Source: Apricaphanius iberus
Lineage: Eukaryota > Chordata > Actinopteri > Cyprinodontiformes > Aphaniidae
Reading direction: 5' to 3'
Length of the DNA stretch: 64,000 nt
Assembly (NCBI GenBank): GCA_028564705.1
Contig: JAPXFQ010002676.1
Location: 1,364,001-1,428,000 of the forward strand
Positions 1 to 12,102 of the stretch are shown piece by piece. The notes beneath the pieces are model-generated. The model saw only the letters and a list, made by a program, of their open reading frames with translations, had not been told where the DNA came from and did no database searches. Each line of letters begins with the position of its first letter. Within the stretch, counting starts at the first letter, position 1. The translations under genes and the position numbers were made by a program.

Positions 1-2689
1 TACCAGGTTACTGGAGTTTGAGATCAATATTTATCCTCCAAATAGTCATCTAAGATAGGAGTACAATCATAGTTTAAGAGTAAAATCAAGTTTCTAACCG
101 CGCAGTCATGCTGTAACCATTTTATAAATTATGTTTTTCGGCTATTCCAGTTATGTCCACCGTCCCTACTCAAGCATAAGATTATTTTTATGAAATGCTT
201 CTCATCGTAGCTCAAGTGTCAAAATTCATTACCGGTGGAAATTAGCCATTTTCATATCACTAAGCTGTCAGGAAGTAGATTTATTTTTTTGTCATGGATT
301 GACAGAAACAAATATGGATGAACTCTTCTATGAGAGAGTTAGTGAAAGCATGTGAATGCGTTTCAAAATACGATTAAACACAACCATTATGTGCCGCTGA
401 GCAGATGTTCTGCATCCTCTGCAGAGCCAGGTGTGCATCGCTCTCTCTCTCTCTGTGCAGCACGTGTGAAAAAGCCGCTGTGGTTAAAGTGAGGACCCAG
501 AAACCATTTTCATGACTTCCAATGTGAGACCAGCTTCAGCTTTAAAACACTGAGAAACGTTACGCCAGGTTTGTTTTCATGAAGACGATTAAATCATGAT
601 GGAAATGTGCAAATGACCAGAGCGGGAAACGATTAAGTCGGGGAACACTTGATTACAACCTGATTCGATTATGTCTGCAAGTGAAGACAGATTTCATCTC
701 CATCTCTAACGTAGCTTCTCTGAAACATGCCGTGTTCTCTATCGTACGACGCTGTCGCCTTTAGAAAGGAACTTTCTGTGGTGTAATTGATCGTAACAGA
801 AGTCGTACAGCTTACTCCAACAATCCTTCAACGACGGTTTGAAGAGGCAAATTACAAACTTTACTGACCTCTCAGCAGCATCTCTCCTGTCCTCTGGCAG
901 CGAGAACACGCAGCCCATGACATGCAGACCTGTAGCTGAAGACTTGAACTAGCCCTGCCGTGTGGGCCGAGACAAGAGCCACAATGTTCAAAGTAGAAAA
1001 AAAAAAAAAAAGAGAGACGGAAAAGTGAGAGCCCACCAGACAGGCGGATGGATACACAGGAGGGTCTGAAGTGCAGCCAGCCTTCACCGTTCAACTCCGG
1101 CACAATCTGAGCACTTTCCTCTTCCTGCACCGTCCAAAATGCAGAGTGCAAACCCAGAGAGCGCCTCTGACAACCGCCGGGAACACAATGGTGGGAAACT
1201 GACTTTCCCATAAAAATAAAACAAAACGCAGCCGAGCTGCAGAGCCACAGTTTCTGACTCACACGAACACACACTGAAATGATCAGGAGCTGGAATCCCC
1301 TCCTCCTCCTCATCCCCACCCCTTTTCCTCAGCGCTCTGAAAGGTGCCAGGAGGGAAGACATCCACAAAAGCCATTCTGGAGATCTGAGTGGATATCAGA
1401 GTAACTCTTCTGTGGACCAGTGAGGAGGGACAGGGCTGTGCGTTTTGGTTTTCTTTTTTCCCCCCCTCTCCTGCCCCCACCTCAATGGAGGAGAGAGGGG
1501 AATGTCATCGCCATGGCAACCTCATTTATCATAAAAGGGTTTTGCAATATGTGACACGACCCAATAGCAGAGCAGCTCGGTCCAGACACAGACGGGGGGA
1601 AAGAAAAAGAAAAACATGGCGGTGGGGAAAGAAGAGGGAAAAAAGTAAGGCAGGGAGAAGAAAGGGCGGCTTGTCTTCTGCCTCAACTGTCCACTTTTGG
1701 ACAAAAGGACTTGGCTCGCTCACGGGAGAACTTTAAAAATGGGTTCAGGGATGGGGGGGGGGGGAGCACAGGAAGGAGATGAAAGGCTACACCCCCCTTT
1801 ATTGCAGATAATCACTGGCCCTTTAAGGGGAGGGGAGCCCAGCTCCGTGCTTGTCTTCATATTTGTTCCCTTCCTGTATCCGTTCCCTCCAGGGACGCGT
1901 ACAGTCGACTCAAACAGACTTTTACTTAGAAAGGTTTCCCTGAGAAATGTCCAAGAAATACTAAACTTTTAAAGGGCGCCCTGACACTTCATCCTTCTTT
2001 CCTTTTAGAAACATGAAACACTGGAACAGTCTTTTTTAAAATAAAAAATGAAACTATTCCCTTTTCTAAAACTTCTGCTGCTGTAAACAATGTCCAAAAA
2101 ACATGGAACCTAATTATGTAATAGCTGGACCTTCTGGTTTAAAAAATAAAAATCTAATTCATAACTGTGAAATGACAGTGTAAGGAGACGGCACATTGTT
2201 TTTATTTGGATTAAAAAGCAAATCTGTTGTTTGCGCATTATTCCCCTCTGGCTTTTTTGAGAAAACTTAAGCTCATTTACAGAAATCCTGGATAAAAAAA
2301 TACATCAAAATATTCCTGTGATTTAAATCATAGCTAAAACTCATCTGTTTAGAGCTGTCTTTGAGCTTTAGTGCTGCTTTCACTTTAATCTAAAGCATCT
2401 TGAATTACCCTGTAGTTGAAAGTGTTTTATACAAATAAAACTGCCTTATCCATTATCTTTACCATTAAGCTTCTAAAATGGCATTGAAAGACCAGCTTTT
2501 CAGTAGGGAGCCGTGTTATCTGCCACTTTGTTTATTCTCCACTCTTGACTTTCAGTTTGATTACATCTCTGCCTTTTTTTTTTTTTATTAACTTCCATTT
2601 TTAAATCCACCTGAGAATCTGTAGCAAGAATTTAAAAAACGATCGTTCATATCTGACCGAGTAGAGAAGAGGAGTCTCCATTCTGCCTA

Positions 2690-2945
2690 ACAGGGATGAG
2701 TATTGGCACCAATATGGTTATAAAACATGTATCACAACACAGTGGGAACGATGCGATATATTGCGATACTATGAGGAAGACATTTGTGTGACAGTTGTGA
2801 TTTTTAAAACTGGATATAACTGTAGAAAAAAAAGCCGCAGCATTCGTAACACTCCAACCAGTTTCATAGATATGCAGTTTTATTACTAGATCCAGTTGAT
2901 CCACTTGGACGTAGAAAGTGAAAAGAGCCACCAACTATTGGTTAT
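2690..2945 (-). repeat. partial copy of a TIR-type dispersed repeat (same family as 7043-7494)
   Basis: Read on the minus strand, the segment with the phrase 'gtggatcaactgga' followed by 'ctagtaataaaactg' matches the middle of the repeat at 7043-7494 read on the plus strand. The end carries 'gggatg', like the other copy. The two copies are therefore in opposite orientation on either side of por exon 2. The class is uncertain; a short non-autonomous DNA transposon fits best. Confidence 0.5.
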
Positions 2946-3046
2946 TTTTTAAATTTTATTACTAAAATGAACTTCACCATTAATAGTTCCATTCAAATTC
3001 CAAGAAACACAATTAAAATCGACAAATTAATTTTTAATATCAATAC

Positions 3047-3360
3047 AATCATAGACTGTATATATAAATGGACTAACACTCGTTGATATCCCCCATAGGT
3101 TTCTGAAGAGCAAAAATTAAGCCAACTGGGCGGTTCCCACCGCCGCCATCTTGTCCCCATCACTCGCCTCGTCATTTTCGGAACTCCAAAAATGGGCAAA
3201 GAGGTGGAGCTGAGGCTGGGGGTGGAAGGTTAACCACTCCAAGCCGACGTAGCTACAAGCTAATCGGGAGCGAGTCGGGAGCTAACTGAAGCTAACGTAG
3301 GCTGCAGCCGGTTTCAGCCAGAAGACCGCGGTTGAGAGACTTTTGCCACTTCCTGATTGG
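3047..3360. repeat. probable dispersed MITE-like repeat
   Basis: The segment starts with 'catagactgtatatata' and continues into GC-richer sequence with 'ccgccgccatcttg'. I recall this as a common start of short interspersed elements in fish genomes, and a similar 'catagactgtaaa' start recurs near 25107. No inverted-repeat partner could be marked, so the boundaries are approximate. Confidence 0.3.
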
Positions 3361-4839
3361 CTTCACATTCTGAAGGCGGAGCTTGTCCCTTGGATACAAT
3401 ACAGCTGCGGGAGTTGATGTCACTTCTCCCAGCAACAGTTCAAATCAAAACAGGCAGTCTCCTGCAGTTATATTATAGTTATATGCCGCCAACCATCACC
3501 TAGAAACAGCAAATATGGTGGATACCCGCAGTGCCCCAGAATCCCACAACAGACGAGATAAGGGAAGTAAGTTGAACAAGATCCCCAGTTATCCAGAACA
3601 CAGAAAATGGTTGGAATATTGCAATGAAACGTGCTAGTGATCAGCTAAAATGAAGTTGTGGAACCCCTATGAGCAAAGACTTTTATGTGGCACCCACTTC
3701 ATATCAGGTACATAAACCAACTTTTGATTAACTTTATATGGTATTTATTTGACATGCTTTAATTAAGCTTCTTAGCGGACTTCCTACAGTTATCTTGCCG
3801 TGGATTTTTCTGTCTTGTTGCTCACATAACGAGTAACAGTTACACCATCCCTGAAATCTAGACAGGATTTGTTTTACACAAGACCTGATGAGTTTCCCGT
3901 TTCAGCCTGTATCCCTTTAAACAGTAACACCAAAAATGCAGCAACAGCCACTGGATTTGTTGATGGGTTTTTAATCCTTTCTAAGAATTGAAGAGAAAAA
4001 AACATACATATATAGGGGAGTGATTAAAAACTGTAGCCAGAGCATGGATGTAATACAGCCAAACCATTTTTTTAATCCTCTACTAAGTGATAAAGAAGGG
4101 AGCAGGGGAGGATCTGAAGGATCGGACAAAAGAGAAAAGCTCAGCAAAAGAAAAAGGCACCAGGTAAGTTTGTGTGAAAAAAAAAGAAAAAAGCCTGCGA
4201 ATGAAGTAGGAGACAGAGAGAAGCAAGGGTCACAGCTGGTGAAACATTTACCTAAATCATCAAACCGTGCACTCTCACTCACATGCGTCAAGGGCTTTAC
4301 AGTGACAGCTTGTACAACGCTAGCCTACGCACACAGTTTGGTTGGGATCGCCCTCAGAAGTGGGCTGGCCCTAAAAGGTACGGCCATGTACTCATTGCCA
4401 TCAAGTCAAACAGGCCTCGGTTTTCAACAAAGCACCCGTCCCTGCTGCTCAGAGCCAGAAATAACTCCGATCAAAAACGCCACAGCTCATCATATTATCC
4501 ATCAGAATTTCAAAGACCTTCTGCTTGGTCAGCATTTCTGTTCAACTCTATAGTTATTGTTATTAACTGAACTCCGGTTAAGGGAACGCAGTGGCTGCCG
4601 GCTACAACTTGTATCTCCATGCTTCATCGTGACAAAACCTTAGTTGAACCCTTCAATTCACATCAGAATGAATGATCGTATAAAAAAAATACATAAAGCT
4701 GCATGTCGGTAAAAGGGATGAAAGAAGACCCAGTTTCATCGCTGCAGCATTGAGAACATTCAATAATCAAAGATATCCACCTGGAATTAAACAGCGAGCA
4801 CAAAAATGAATAAAAATGTAAAAAAGCAAAACAACTCAC

Positions 4840-5018
4840 GGGGTGTCAAGCTTCTTAAACTCGGGGATGGGCTCCGGCTGCTTGCGCGACATGTACCAAT
4901 AAATGACGAGGCCCACGATTAGAGAGAAGAGGAAGAGGTCCAGGCTGCTGAAAAGAGGCTCCTCTTCACCTGCGATTTGATCCGTGGAGCTGGAGGTCTC
5001 TGGGTCCATGTCTGCCAT
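4840..5018 (-). CDS. por: NADPH-cytochrome P450 reductase, first coding exon (N-terminal membrane anchor)
   Basis: P450 reductase passes electrons from NADPH through FAD and FMN to microsomal cytochromes P450 and other haem enzymes on the cytosolic face of the ER. This exon gives residues 1-59 plus two bases of codon 60: an acidic, Ser/Thr-rich head (about 1-22), a single hydrophobic anchor (about 26-43, with FSLIVGLVIYWYMSRK) and a short Pro-rich linker ending PEFKKLDT, which is the layout of vertebrate POR before the FMN domain. The ATG at 5018 is 14 bases inside the exon, whose acceptor (tgttgtag) ends at 5033. The donor is GTGAGT starting at 4839. The catalytic domains are outside the window to the left. 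Identification rests on the anchor and linker match to remembered POR; I am confident. Confidence 0.93.
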
Positions 5019-6344
5019 GTTGACGCTCAGCGCTACAACAGAAAAAAAAAGAGAAGGAAAATACTTTCACTAAACAAATTGTATCCTTTTTCTGCAATAT
5101 AACTTTTTTACTTGATATTTACACAGAACATCTCACCCTGAAGGTTTCTGAAGCTGCCCGTTTCTAGAGTTTTACCAACGGATACTTTGGTTTCACGACT
5201 CAAAATCTCTGACTATTCAGAGAATCTCCGCAGGGAAGACGATTGCTAACATGTGTGGTACGACACAAAGAAGGCTTTTGTGTGTCCAGCGCTGGATAAT
5301 TTGCTTTACATTTTAGGCTGTACAGGACCTAACATTTCAACCCAGTGTTCTGGACGCGTGAGGAATCTCCCTGTCGTGCAACAGCAACATCAACTCCTTT
5401 CACGCTGAGCGGGAGAGGACATCATGTTCCAAAAGCTCCGCTTTCAGCTTGGGACGGGAACAACAATGAGCGCAGGGGTGTTTTTCTTTTGTTCTCCCTC
5501 TAATTCCTACAATTGGCCTGATCCCAACTACAGAAAGTGACACAGCACAAAAAAAAAAAAAGTAAGAGAGTGCTGGCTCTGTAGACAGGCAGGCTGCTGA
5601 TTCACTAAGACATTAGGCAAACCACTTTATGAGTAGCCCAACGATTGTTTCAGTGGGAGCAAAAGTCACTGGGTTTAAGTTGCATAATGACGTCTTGTGT
5701 GGCCAGAAAAAGCTGCTTCCTGTCATTCCTGAGTGGAATACTTTGTATTGATACTTGCCTCAGAAAATGTTTTAAAAAAAACAAAGACTTTTTTCAGCAT
5801 AATAACATTTCAGCAGTCAGCTAATCTACATCTTGACCAGTACAGCATGTGGTTAGCAGATTTGAAAACAAATATTTAAGACTGCAACTCCTAATTACTT
5901 ATTACTTATGCTAACTTATTGAGGTTCTTTAAACAGACATTGAACAATAGCTACTTTTTTAAAGAAATTCTTTTGATATATACGCAATGTATCGTAGGAA
6001 AAATAGCCAAACCTAATAATCAGAGATGCACAGAAGTGGCCGTGGCCGATAGAGTGAAGGGGGAGCTCTTAAAATAAAGCCTGGGGAAACGCAAAAGATT
6101 TAAGAAGCAGTTTAAAAAGGCATGGGCATTTTCTACAACATGCCAAAACAGATCTGTGATTCATTCAGGCTGTCGGAGAGTTGGCGGCCGTTCAATCAAG
6201 AAGCTACGGTAAGGGTATAGGCTACGTTCTTTAGGAATACAAACCCAGAGTGCTTGTATCAGTAATGTAAGAAAGTATATTATAGTATAGTACTAAACTA
6301 GATTGTGATGATAAAGCATTTCTTAAAACTATCAGTAAGTATAT

Positions 6345-6613
6345 AAATGGGAAAAAATGGCCTGTATTTGTATAGCGCTTTACCCAGTCCCTACGGACCC
6401 CAAAGCGCTTTATGCTACATTCAGTCATTCACCCATTCATGCACACATTCACACACTGGTGATGGCAAGTTATGTTGTAGCCACAGCTGCCTTGCGATGC
6501 ATTGTCTTGAAAGTGTCTTGGCCAAGGACACAACGACAGAGACAGTGAGGGCTGGGGCTCGAACCCGCAACCTTCCGATTAAAAGACAAATTCCCAACTC
6601 CTGGGCCACGACC
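6345..6613 (-). mobile_element. tRNA-derived SINE, reverse orientation
   Basis: Read on the minus strand it starts with a tRNA-like head (a 'gtggcccaggagttggg' A-box region and a 'ggttcgagcccc' B-box region) and ends in the 'aaagcgctttggggtcc' / 'tatacaaatacaggccat' tail. The copy at 22186-22504 has the same head and tail on the plus strand. It lies antisense to nothing, inside por intron 1, in the same direction as por. Confidence 0.75.
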
Positions 6614-7042
6614 CAAATAAAACATTGAATATTGTCCTTACGACGTAATTCAGAACAATTTATAGTAGAAAAGGAAATCAGAGTCAGCTTCCAACTTTTA
6701 CGAGCAATATAGCCAAACCCGTCACGACATTTACACACAAGTAGCATAACCTGATGATTTTTTTTTTATGTTTGTTATGGATCCCATTAAATAACACTAT
6801 ATTTTTCAAAATGTTTTAACAACTTATCCTAGACAATAGTATAATGCACTGATAATAGAACCTCTACAAATATCTCACAGATGTAGAAAATAATCTTTAC
6901 AGAATTATGCTATCCTGCTAACATCTAAAACATTATAATTAACAGGATTCATTTGCTCTTATAAATAAGAAAGGGACAATAACATTTAATATTCCAATAA
7001 TAATAATAAGACAATACTAATATTACAATTTTAACAATGCTA

Positions 7043-7494
7043 TTAGGAATGTAAGAAAATATCGATACGACAATGTATTACAATGTTTTCTGTAACGATA
7101 TTGTATTGATATTTAAAAGCAGTGAATTTTTGTTGTTTCTAGTTCATTTAGCTAATTTGGGGGATTTTGAATGGAGCCTTTAATGATAACAGTGATTAAT
7201 GTAATAATAATAATAACAATAAAGATTCTAATAATTCCAAAGAACTACTGGAAGTTTTTGGCTGTTTTCACCTTCTTTGTACCAGTGGATCAACTAGACC
7301 TACTACTAAAACTGGGTGTGTTATGGATGAAACAGAGTTGAGTCTTTAGTATGCTGTGACAGTCTTTCTACAATGAAATTAAGTTTTAAACATCAAAATA
7401 TACAGTCTTATTCATAGTATTACAATACATCATATCATCCCCTGTGAATCGTGATACATATACCATCAGATTCTTGCCGGTAAACATCCCTAAT
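7043..7494 (+). repeat. TIR-type dispersed repeat
   Basis: The left end 'aggaatgtaag' and the inverted right end 'agggatgtttac' are imperfect terminal inverted repeats. Just inside the left end is 'atatcgatacgacaatg', and the right end has related 'gtgatacatatac'. A partial inverted copy sits at 2690-2945. No transposase frame is present, so it would be non-autonomous. The target-site duplication is not clear. Confidence 0.45.
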
Positions 7495-8099
7495 CTGTGT
7501 TGCATTTATCTATTGTGTTGAACATGCTGCAAAAAAAGTAATACAGACTTGCGAAAGTCAGCAGTCTTCAAGTAAATGTACAGATTTTTTTAGAGTATGG
7601 CATCTTCTTGAGTTGGCATTTATAACAGCCTTATATTAGGGGGTTAGTTCACCTTTCACTGTCCTATTTTAGGTTCTATGTAATGGCTAGAAATGGATTT
7701 CTAGATAGTAATATCTGAATTTCTTGTACACAAAGAAAAAGTGTAGTTTTTTTAATATTATCAGCAGGCTAACTGGCAGTGCTCAGCACTCCCATCACTC
7801 CCTGTGACAGCTCACTTAAAGTACCTTAAACAAAAGAAAATGCATGACATAAAATGAAAACCCTCAACCTGAATCCTACCTGGTGAACACAAACCCCGCT
7901 GGATTAATTACCAGCCCAGTAAAGGAAGTCTCTGCACCATAGCAACAACGAAACTATCTGATCTGCAGCACAAGTTTATCACGTCTTATTGGTTTCTGGG
8001 AATAAAGATCAAATCATACTGCAGTAACTGTGGGTGGCTCAACAGCAATAAGTCAGGTCATTTTCAAGTAGAACTCGAACGTATTTCATTTTTACCCAG

Positions 8100-8100
<1 letters not shown>

Positions 8101-8126
<26 letters not shown>
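8101..8126. repeat. A homopolymer, 26 bases
   Basis: An uninterrupted run of A in por intron 1. It may be the tail of an old retroposon, but no body was recognised upstream. Confidence 0.9.
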
Positions 8127-8130
<4 letters not shown>

Positions 8131-8891
8131 AGGTCAACAAGAGTCATGACCCATCCTGAACAAATCATAACTACATAACCTCTGCTGCTGCTACACACGG
8201 AGTTCACACAATATCCGGATTTGGAGAGATTAATTAATCATCACTTTGCCCAAATAAAATTATTTCTTAGGCTCTCGTTAAAGCAATAATTAACTAATTA
8301 TTTGTTAGGAAGCATAGGAGGTTTACAGAGGGTCATCCTGACAGTCCATCCATTCATTAAATATTAGCCGGGGAACTAACTTCTGATTTGTTTCCAATTG
8401 TGTAACCGTCTAGGTTATGACAGCCGGTTTCCACCACCTTATGAAAGATCCCACGTGTCTAAAGCTGCGAATCAGTTTTCTTTTTTAAAGCCTACATTTT
8501 ACTCTCTATTTTTTTTTCTTCTTCTTCGTGTTTTCATTATTGAGAACAAAATGACAACGAATTAGCAAGTATAGGCTATGACTGAGTCCTGCATACAGTA
8601 GCCGTGAAAGCTGCACACATTCATAAGCCTATTTTGGAGCCTTCATCCCTCCGTTTATTTGTGTAAATTATGTTTTAACCGTGGAGAGAACAGGAGTAGC
8701 AAGGAACTAATCCTGTTTGCGTAACACACTGGTCCGAAGCTAACATATCGCTAAAAAAAAAAGCTAAACCATCTTCGCTGTAAAGTGAACCAGTGGTGTT
8801 GCATTAAGTTTTGTCTCCCCCCCCGGAAGGTTGCCGCAGATTGAAATTATCCGTAACTGGCTCCAAAATGTGAGCAAAAAGCGAACCTTAC

Positions 8892-8960
8892 CTGCTGCTC
8901 TCCTCTTTGTGTGTCAGACTTAGACTGTCCACAACTCGGAAGGAAATTTTACGCCATGAA
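8892..8960 (-). other. por: por non-coding exon 1 (5' UTR), 5' limit approximate
   Basis: On the minus strand the sequence reads gagcagcag followed by GTAAGG, a strong donor at 8891. It lies 3.9 kb upstream of the coding exon and next to a CCAAT box and a GC-richer patch. Vertebrate POR normally has an untranslated first exon separated by a long intron, which fits. The transcription start cannot be fixed from sequence alone; I drew the 5' limit near the end of the non-repetitive GC-rich patch. Confidence 0.5.
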
Positions 8961-8978
8961 GGAGCAAACCAACTCCGT

Positions 8979-8983
8979 CCAAT
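8979..8983 (-). promoter_or_regulatory. por: CCAAT box, inverted relative to por (reads ATTGG on the minus strand)
   Basis: CCAAT on the plus strand (ATTGG in the direction of por) lies about 90 bases upstream of the exon 1 donor, within the GC-richer patch at about 8900-9010. The spacing suits an NF-Y site of a TATA-less promoter. No TATA box is evident. Confidence 0.35.
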
Positions 8984-10034
8984 CAACAGGGGGAGGAGGA
9001 GGACTCAACCAGTCCTCGCCCAAAGTCACTCCAACACATCTAGGGAAGTTAAAGATTTGCTTGTCATGCTTTAGGGTGAGCATTTTGCTTATAGTGCAGT
9101 TTTTATTATTATTATCCACAGTGAGTTGTGGCGTGTAATTAATTTTGGACTGATCGAGAAGGTTCTCCAATCGCGTGTTATTAAATAACTTGTCAAGGTG
9201 CAGGAGGCAAAGGGTCATGGTTATGCAACTCAACCAGCTGAACTGAGCTGGAAAAGCCAATTCATCAAACGCGTCCTCCTTCAGGTTAAACACTGTTTAT
9301 TTTCACAATGCCGAGGACGAGAGGCTGATACAGCCCAGCTGCCTGATGTGAGGCCTTCAAGTCTGCAAATCATATCTGCATGGTCTATACTGCACAGTTT
9401 AACAGAAGTATAAATATAAGCAAGGCAAGTGTTTCCTTTAACTTTAAAATCAATCCTCACTGACTGGTGGTGATGAGAGATGCTGTCTGCCTTGTTTTTT
9501 TTTTTAGCTCCATTTTAATTCATTTACAGACCAAATGTTTCCCTCACAGATCTGCTTGTCAGTTCATTCCTGGAAGCGTTTAGTGGCTGTTTGGGGTAAA
9601 TGAAAATGCAGATTTATTTATTTTTAACTTATGTAAGAGTTTTTTGTTGTTTTTTTCTACTGACACATGGAAATCTAATAAAACTGAAGCAAATTTTAAA
9701 AGAGCAATCAGCATTTTTTTTGTTTGTTTGCTTGTTTGAAATAACTTTATTTATTTAACTTTATACATTTCTTGTATGAGGTATACCTTTAAAACACCAT
9801 CAGGGAATCATACAATGAGAATCAGACACCAACTCCACCTCGGTCACTCAACCACAAGAACACTGCAAGATGATCTTGCATTATCTACATTGTGCAAACC
9901 TTTAGAGGGTTTTAATTTCCACTGATTTGGCATACAAATGAGCAAAAATAGAACATGCTTGGAGCACAACCAACGACTAACTAAACAGTCAATGGTAAAA
10001 GTAGCACTTTGTATAGTGCAATATATCAAAGTAA

Positions 10035-10325
10035 AATGGAGAGGCTACACGGTGGTAGCTCTGTTGGGTTTGAATCCCAGACTGGGTTTTTTCCCATGCA
10101 TGTGTGGGTTCCCTGTAGGTACTCCGACTTCCTCCCACTGTCCCAAAACATCACTGTTAAGGTTAGGTTAAGTGGTCTTTCTAAATTGTCCTTAGGTGTG
10201 AGTGTGTGTGTGTCTGGTAGTTTGTTCTGTGGGTCTCTGTGTTGCCCTGCGAAGGACTGGCGACCTTTCCCTGGTGTACACTGCCTCTCGTCTGATAAAT
10301 TCTGGAGATAGGCTTCAACTATTAA
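10035..10325 (+). mobile_element. tRNA-headed SINE / retroposon copy
   Basis: The copy has a tRNA-like head ('ggctacacggtggtagc' and 'gggtttgaatccc', a B-box-like motif), a conserved body ('ctccgacttcctcccactgt', 'ctaaattgtccttaggtgtg') and the tail 'ggactggcgacctttccctgg'. The same body and tail recur at 31636-31752 and 49225-49450. This is a very abundant fish retroposon; I am not certain of its formal family name. Confidence 0.65.
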
Positions 10326-11002
10326 AAAGTATAGTCTATAGCATCTTTTTATTTATTTTAATACTCAATCTGAACAATCTGCTTGAGATCACTCATCAAG
10401 CAGATGAATATTTGTCACTTTTAGTTCCTCCACAATGACAAAAAACACTGATTGTGGCCCTACGTCTAAACAATTAAATTAAATGTGAAATGTTCAGCTG
10501 CATTTGTGCAGCTAATCAAATAGTGAGATTGCTGTAGAGGTTGGTATATAATGTTTGGCACTTTTGCCTGAGGGTTAGGATGATTTTCTGAAGGCTGAAT
10601 CTGTGCTCTGCTGCCACTAAAGAAAGGGATTAAAGCCCCAATCCAGCCACAGTTTTGAAATTAGTGAACATTTCTGAAATTAAAGTGATCAGAAGTCGTA
10701 AACACGCTCCGAAGCAGCCATTCCCTGACTCGCAAGCTTGAACGGGAGAAAATACAGCACATGAGTGGTTTCTGCACCGGTGGTTGCTTCAGTAACTCTT
10801 CAGCCTGCTGTCAGCTCCCAGAAAGGGATACATTAAGTAGCTTATTCAGGTTGGGGATTATGCTCAGATGCTGTCATGGGAATCTTTTTTTATTGATGTA
10901 GTTTCCATTACTTTGTGTAAATTTGAAAATATTGGTGACTCTGAAACAAGTGGGCAGAGTTGTGAAGTTTTTAAATAATACTTTGTTATAATAAAAGCCA
11001 TT

Positions 11003-11060
11003 TGTATGTATGTATGTATGTATGTATGTATGTATGTATGTATGTATGTATGTATGTATA
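11003..11060. repeat. (TGTA)n microsatellite
   Basis: About fourteen uninterrupted TGTA/TATG units. It generates spurious repetitive open frames on both strands. Confidence 0.95.
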
Positions 11061-11172
11061 AATACTACAGAAAGCAAAGACAAAAGGAAAAAACAGTGTA
11101 TGAAAAAAACAGAGCGGGAAAAACAGCAGAGACCAGATTTATATCTAAGACAAAAAGAACTTAGCAGCCCAT

Positions 11173-11360
11173 TTGGTCTTGAGGGTTTAAATGAAGGCAA
11201 TTGGAGTTTTTCTTCTTGTATTGAAAAAATGTTCATCTCTTGTCCGAGAGGCTTCGTCCGATTCAGTCTTTCGGAACCGAAGAAGCCTCTTGGATGAGAG
11301 ACGAAATGTTTTCAAGACAAGATGAAAAATTCCAGTTGCCTTCATTTAAACTCTCAAGAC
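11173..11360. repeat. long imperfect inverted repeat (about 47-nt outer arms plus inner stem)
   Basis: The outer arms start with 'cttgagggtttaaatgaag' on the left, and the right arm read in reverse gives 'cttgagagtttaaatgaag'. They continue in parallel through 'ggcaa', 'tgga' and 'tcttgt' to 'ttgaaaa' with a handful of mismatches. The inner part also pairs ('gagaggcttc' with 'gaagcctct'). The phrase 'gaagcctcttggatgagag' is one I recognise from retroelement ends scattered in fish genomes, possibly Penelope-like, but the class is not certain. Confidence 0.6.
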
Positions 11361-11739
11361 TACCATGTCCTGGATGACTGAGAATCTACATCAATGTAGC
11401 ACATTTCCTTTATATTGTCAGCTGTTATTGGATTCAAGCAGTATTCCCTGGACCAGTGATCTGAGGTGACTTCAATCAACAGCTGACTATGATGCTGTTA
11501 ATAGTTAAAATTGCTGATTGAATGTTGTTTAGCTTATTTAAAGCATAGTAATTCATTCTTTTTCATACATATGTGTGTCTGTGTGTATAATATTTTGCAA
11601 ATCAGCCATATGGGCTAAGCCCGTGTTCTCCTTGAGTCCTAAATCCGCCCCTGGTCCCATCTAAAAGTTAAGTTCAGTCTAAGATTTTACATTTTTATCA
11701 TGGAGCATGAATGAAACATGTATGACATGATGGAAATAT

Positions 11740-12102
11740 CGTCACACCTCTAATGCAACAAAACAACTTTTTTCAGACTGATGGGATACCATACCAATAC
11801 TTGGATCAGAGTACTTGCTGATACAGAGTACCAATGCCGATATTTCAACAATGAAAAAAAATATTAGACATGTTTTATGATCTCCTCTGCTTGTTACAAC
11901 AAGTGAGTTAGATGGAAAAAAATATTTACAAAATGACCACAAAACTAAAATTCCAAGTGAAAAAGAAAAAAATTCTGGGACATTATTGCAGAGTTTCCAT
12001 ATTTTAAGTTTCAGTTCATGATAAATATGAGTACATTGGAATGATATCGGAGCTGATACCCGATACCAGTATTAATACCAGTATTGGTATTGGTGCATCT
12101 CT
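11740..12102 (-). mobile_element. degenerate member of the 'GGTATCGGTATC' short-element family
   Basis: The right end reads 'ggtattggtgcatctct', which is 'agagatgcaccaatacc' on the minus strand, matching the ends of the copies at 39958-40296 and 42090-42451. The left side has 'aacttttttcag' and 'ataccataccaatacttgg', as in the opposite end of those copies. No convincing target duplication is left, so it is older. Confidence 0.55.

Larger units (their letters stand above)
1..4839 (-). other. por: por intron 2 (left part)
   Basis: This stretch follows the donor site of the first por coding exon on the minus strand. I searched the minus-strand translations for the FMN-binding domain that should come next in P450 reductase and found nothing like it, so the intron appears to run off the left edge. 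It contains a GC-richer, purine-rich patch around 1389-1760, a degenerate repeat copy at 2690-2945, and a further fish-repeat-like patch at 3047-3360. Open frames here (for example 861-1319 minus and 4020-4553 plus) are low-complexity and resemble no family I know. Confidence 0.6.
5033..8891 (-). other. por: por intron 1 (5' UTR intron)
   Basis: The stretch lies between the probable non-coding exon 1 donor and the acceptor of coding exon 2. It holds a reverse-oriented SINE (6345-6613), a TIR-type repeat (7043-7494) and a 26-base A run (8101-8126). No coding exon is recognisable. Confidence 0.6.

Noticed and set aside
861..1319. 152-codon open frame on the minus strand in por intron 2
   Set aside because: The translation is a mix of poly-Phe (from an A run) and low-complexity sequence, with no family resemblance and no splice context matching por.
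4020..4553. 177-codon open frame, plus strand
   Set aside because: It has a Lys/Glu-rich start and no recognisable domain, lies antisense to the por intron and overlaps other frames. It is probably chance.
10874..11297. Repetitive frames encoding MYVCMYVC and IHTYIHTY
   Set aside because: They are translations of the TGTA microsatellite.
11270..11310. Second hammerhead ribozyme
   Set aside because: 'ggatgagagacgaaatg' has a GAAA-like part but lacks the CTGATGA core (it reads TGGATGA), so it does not meet the motif.
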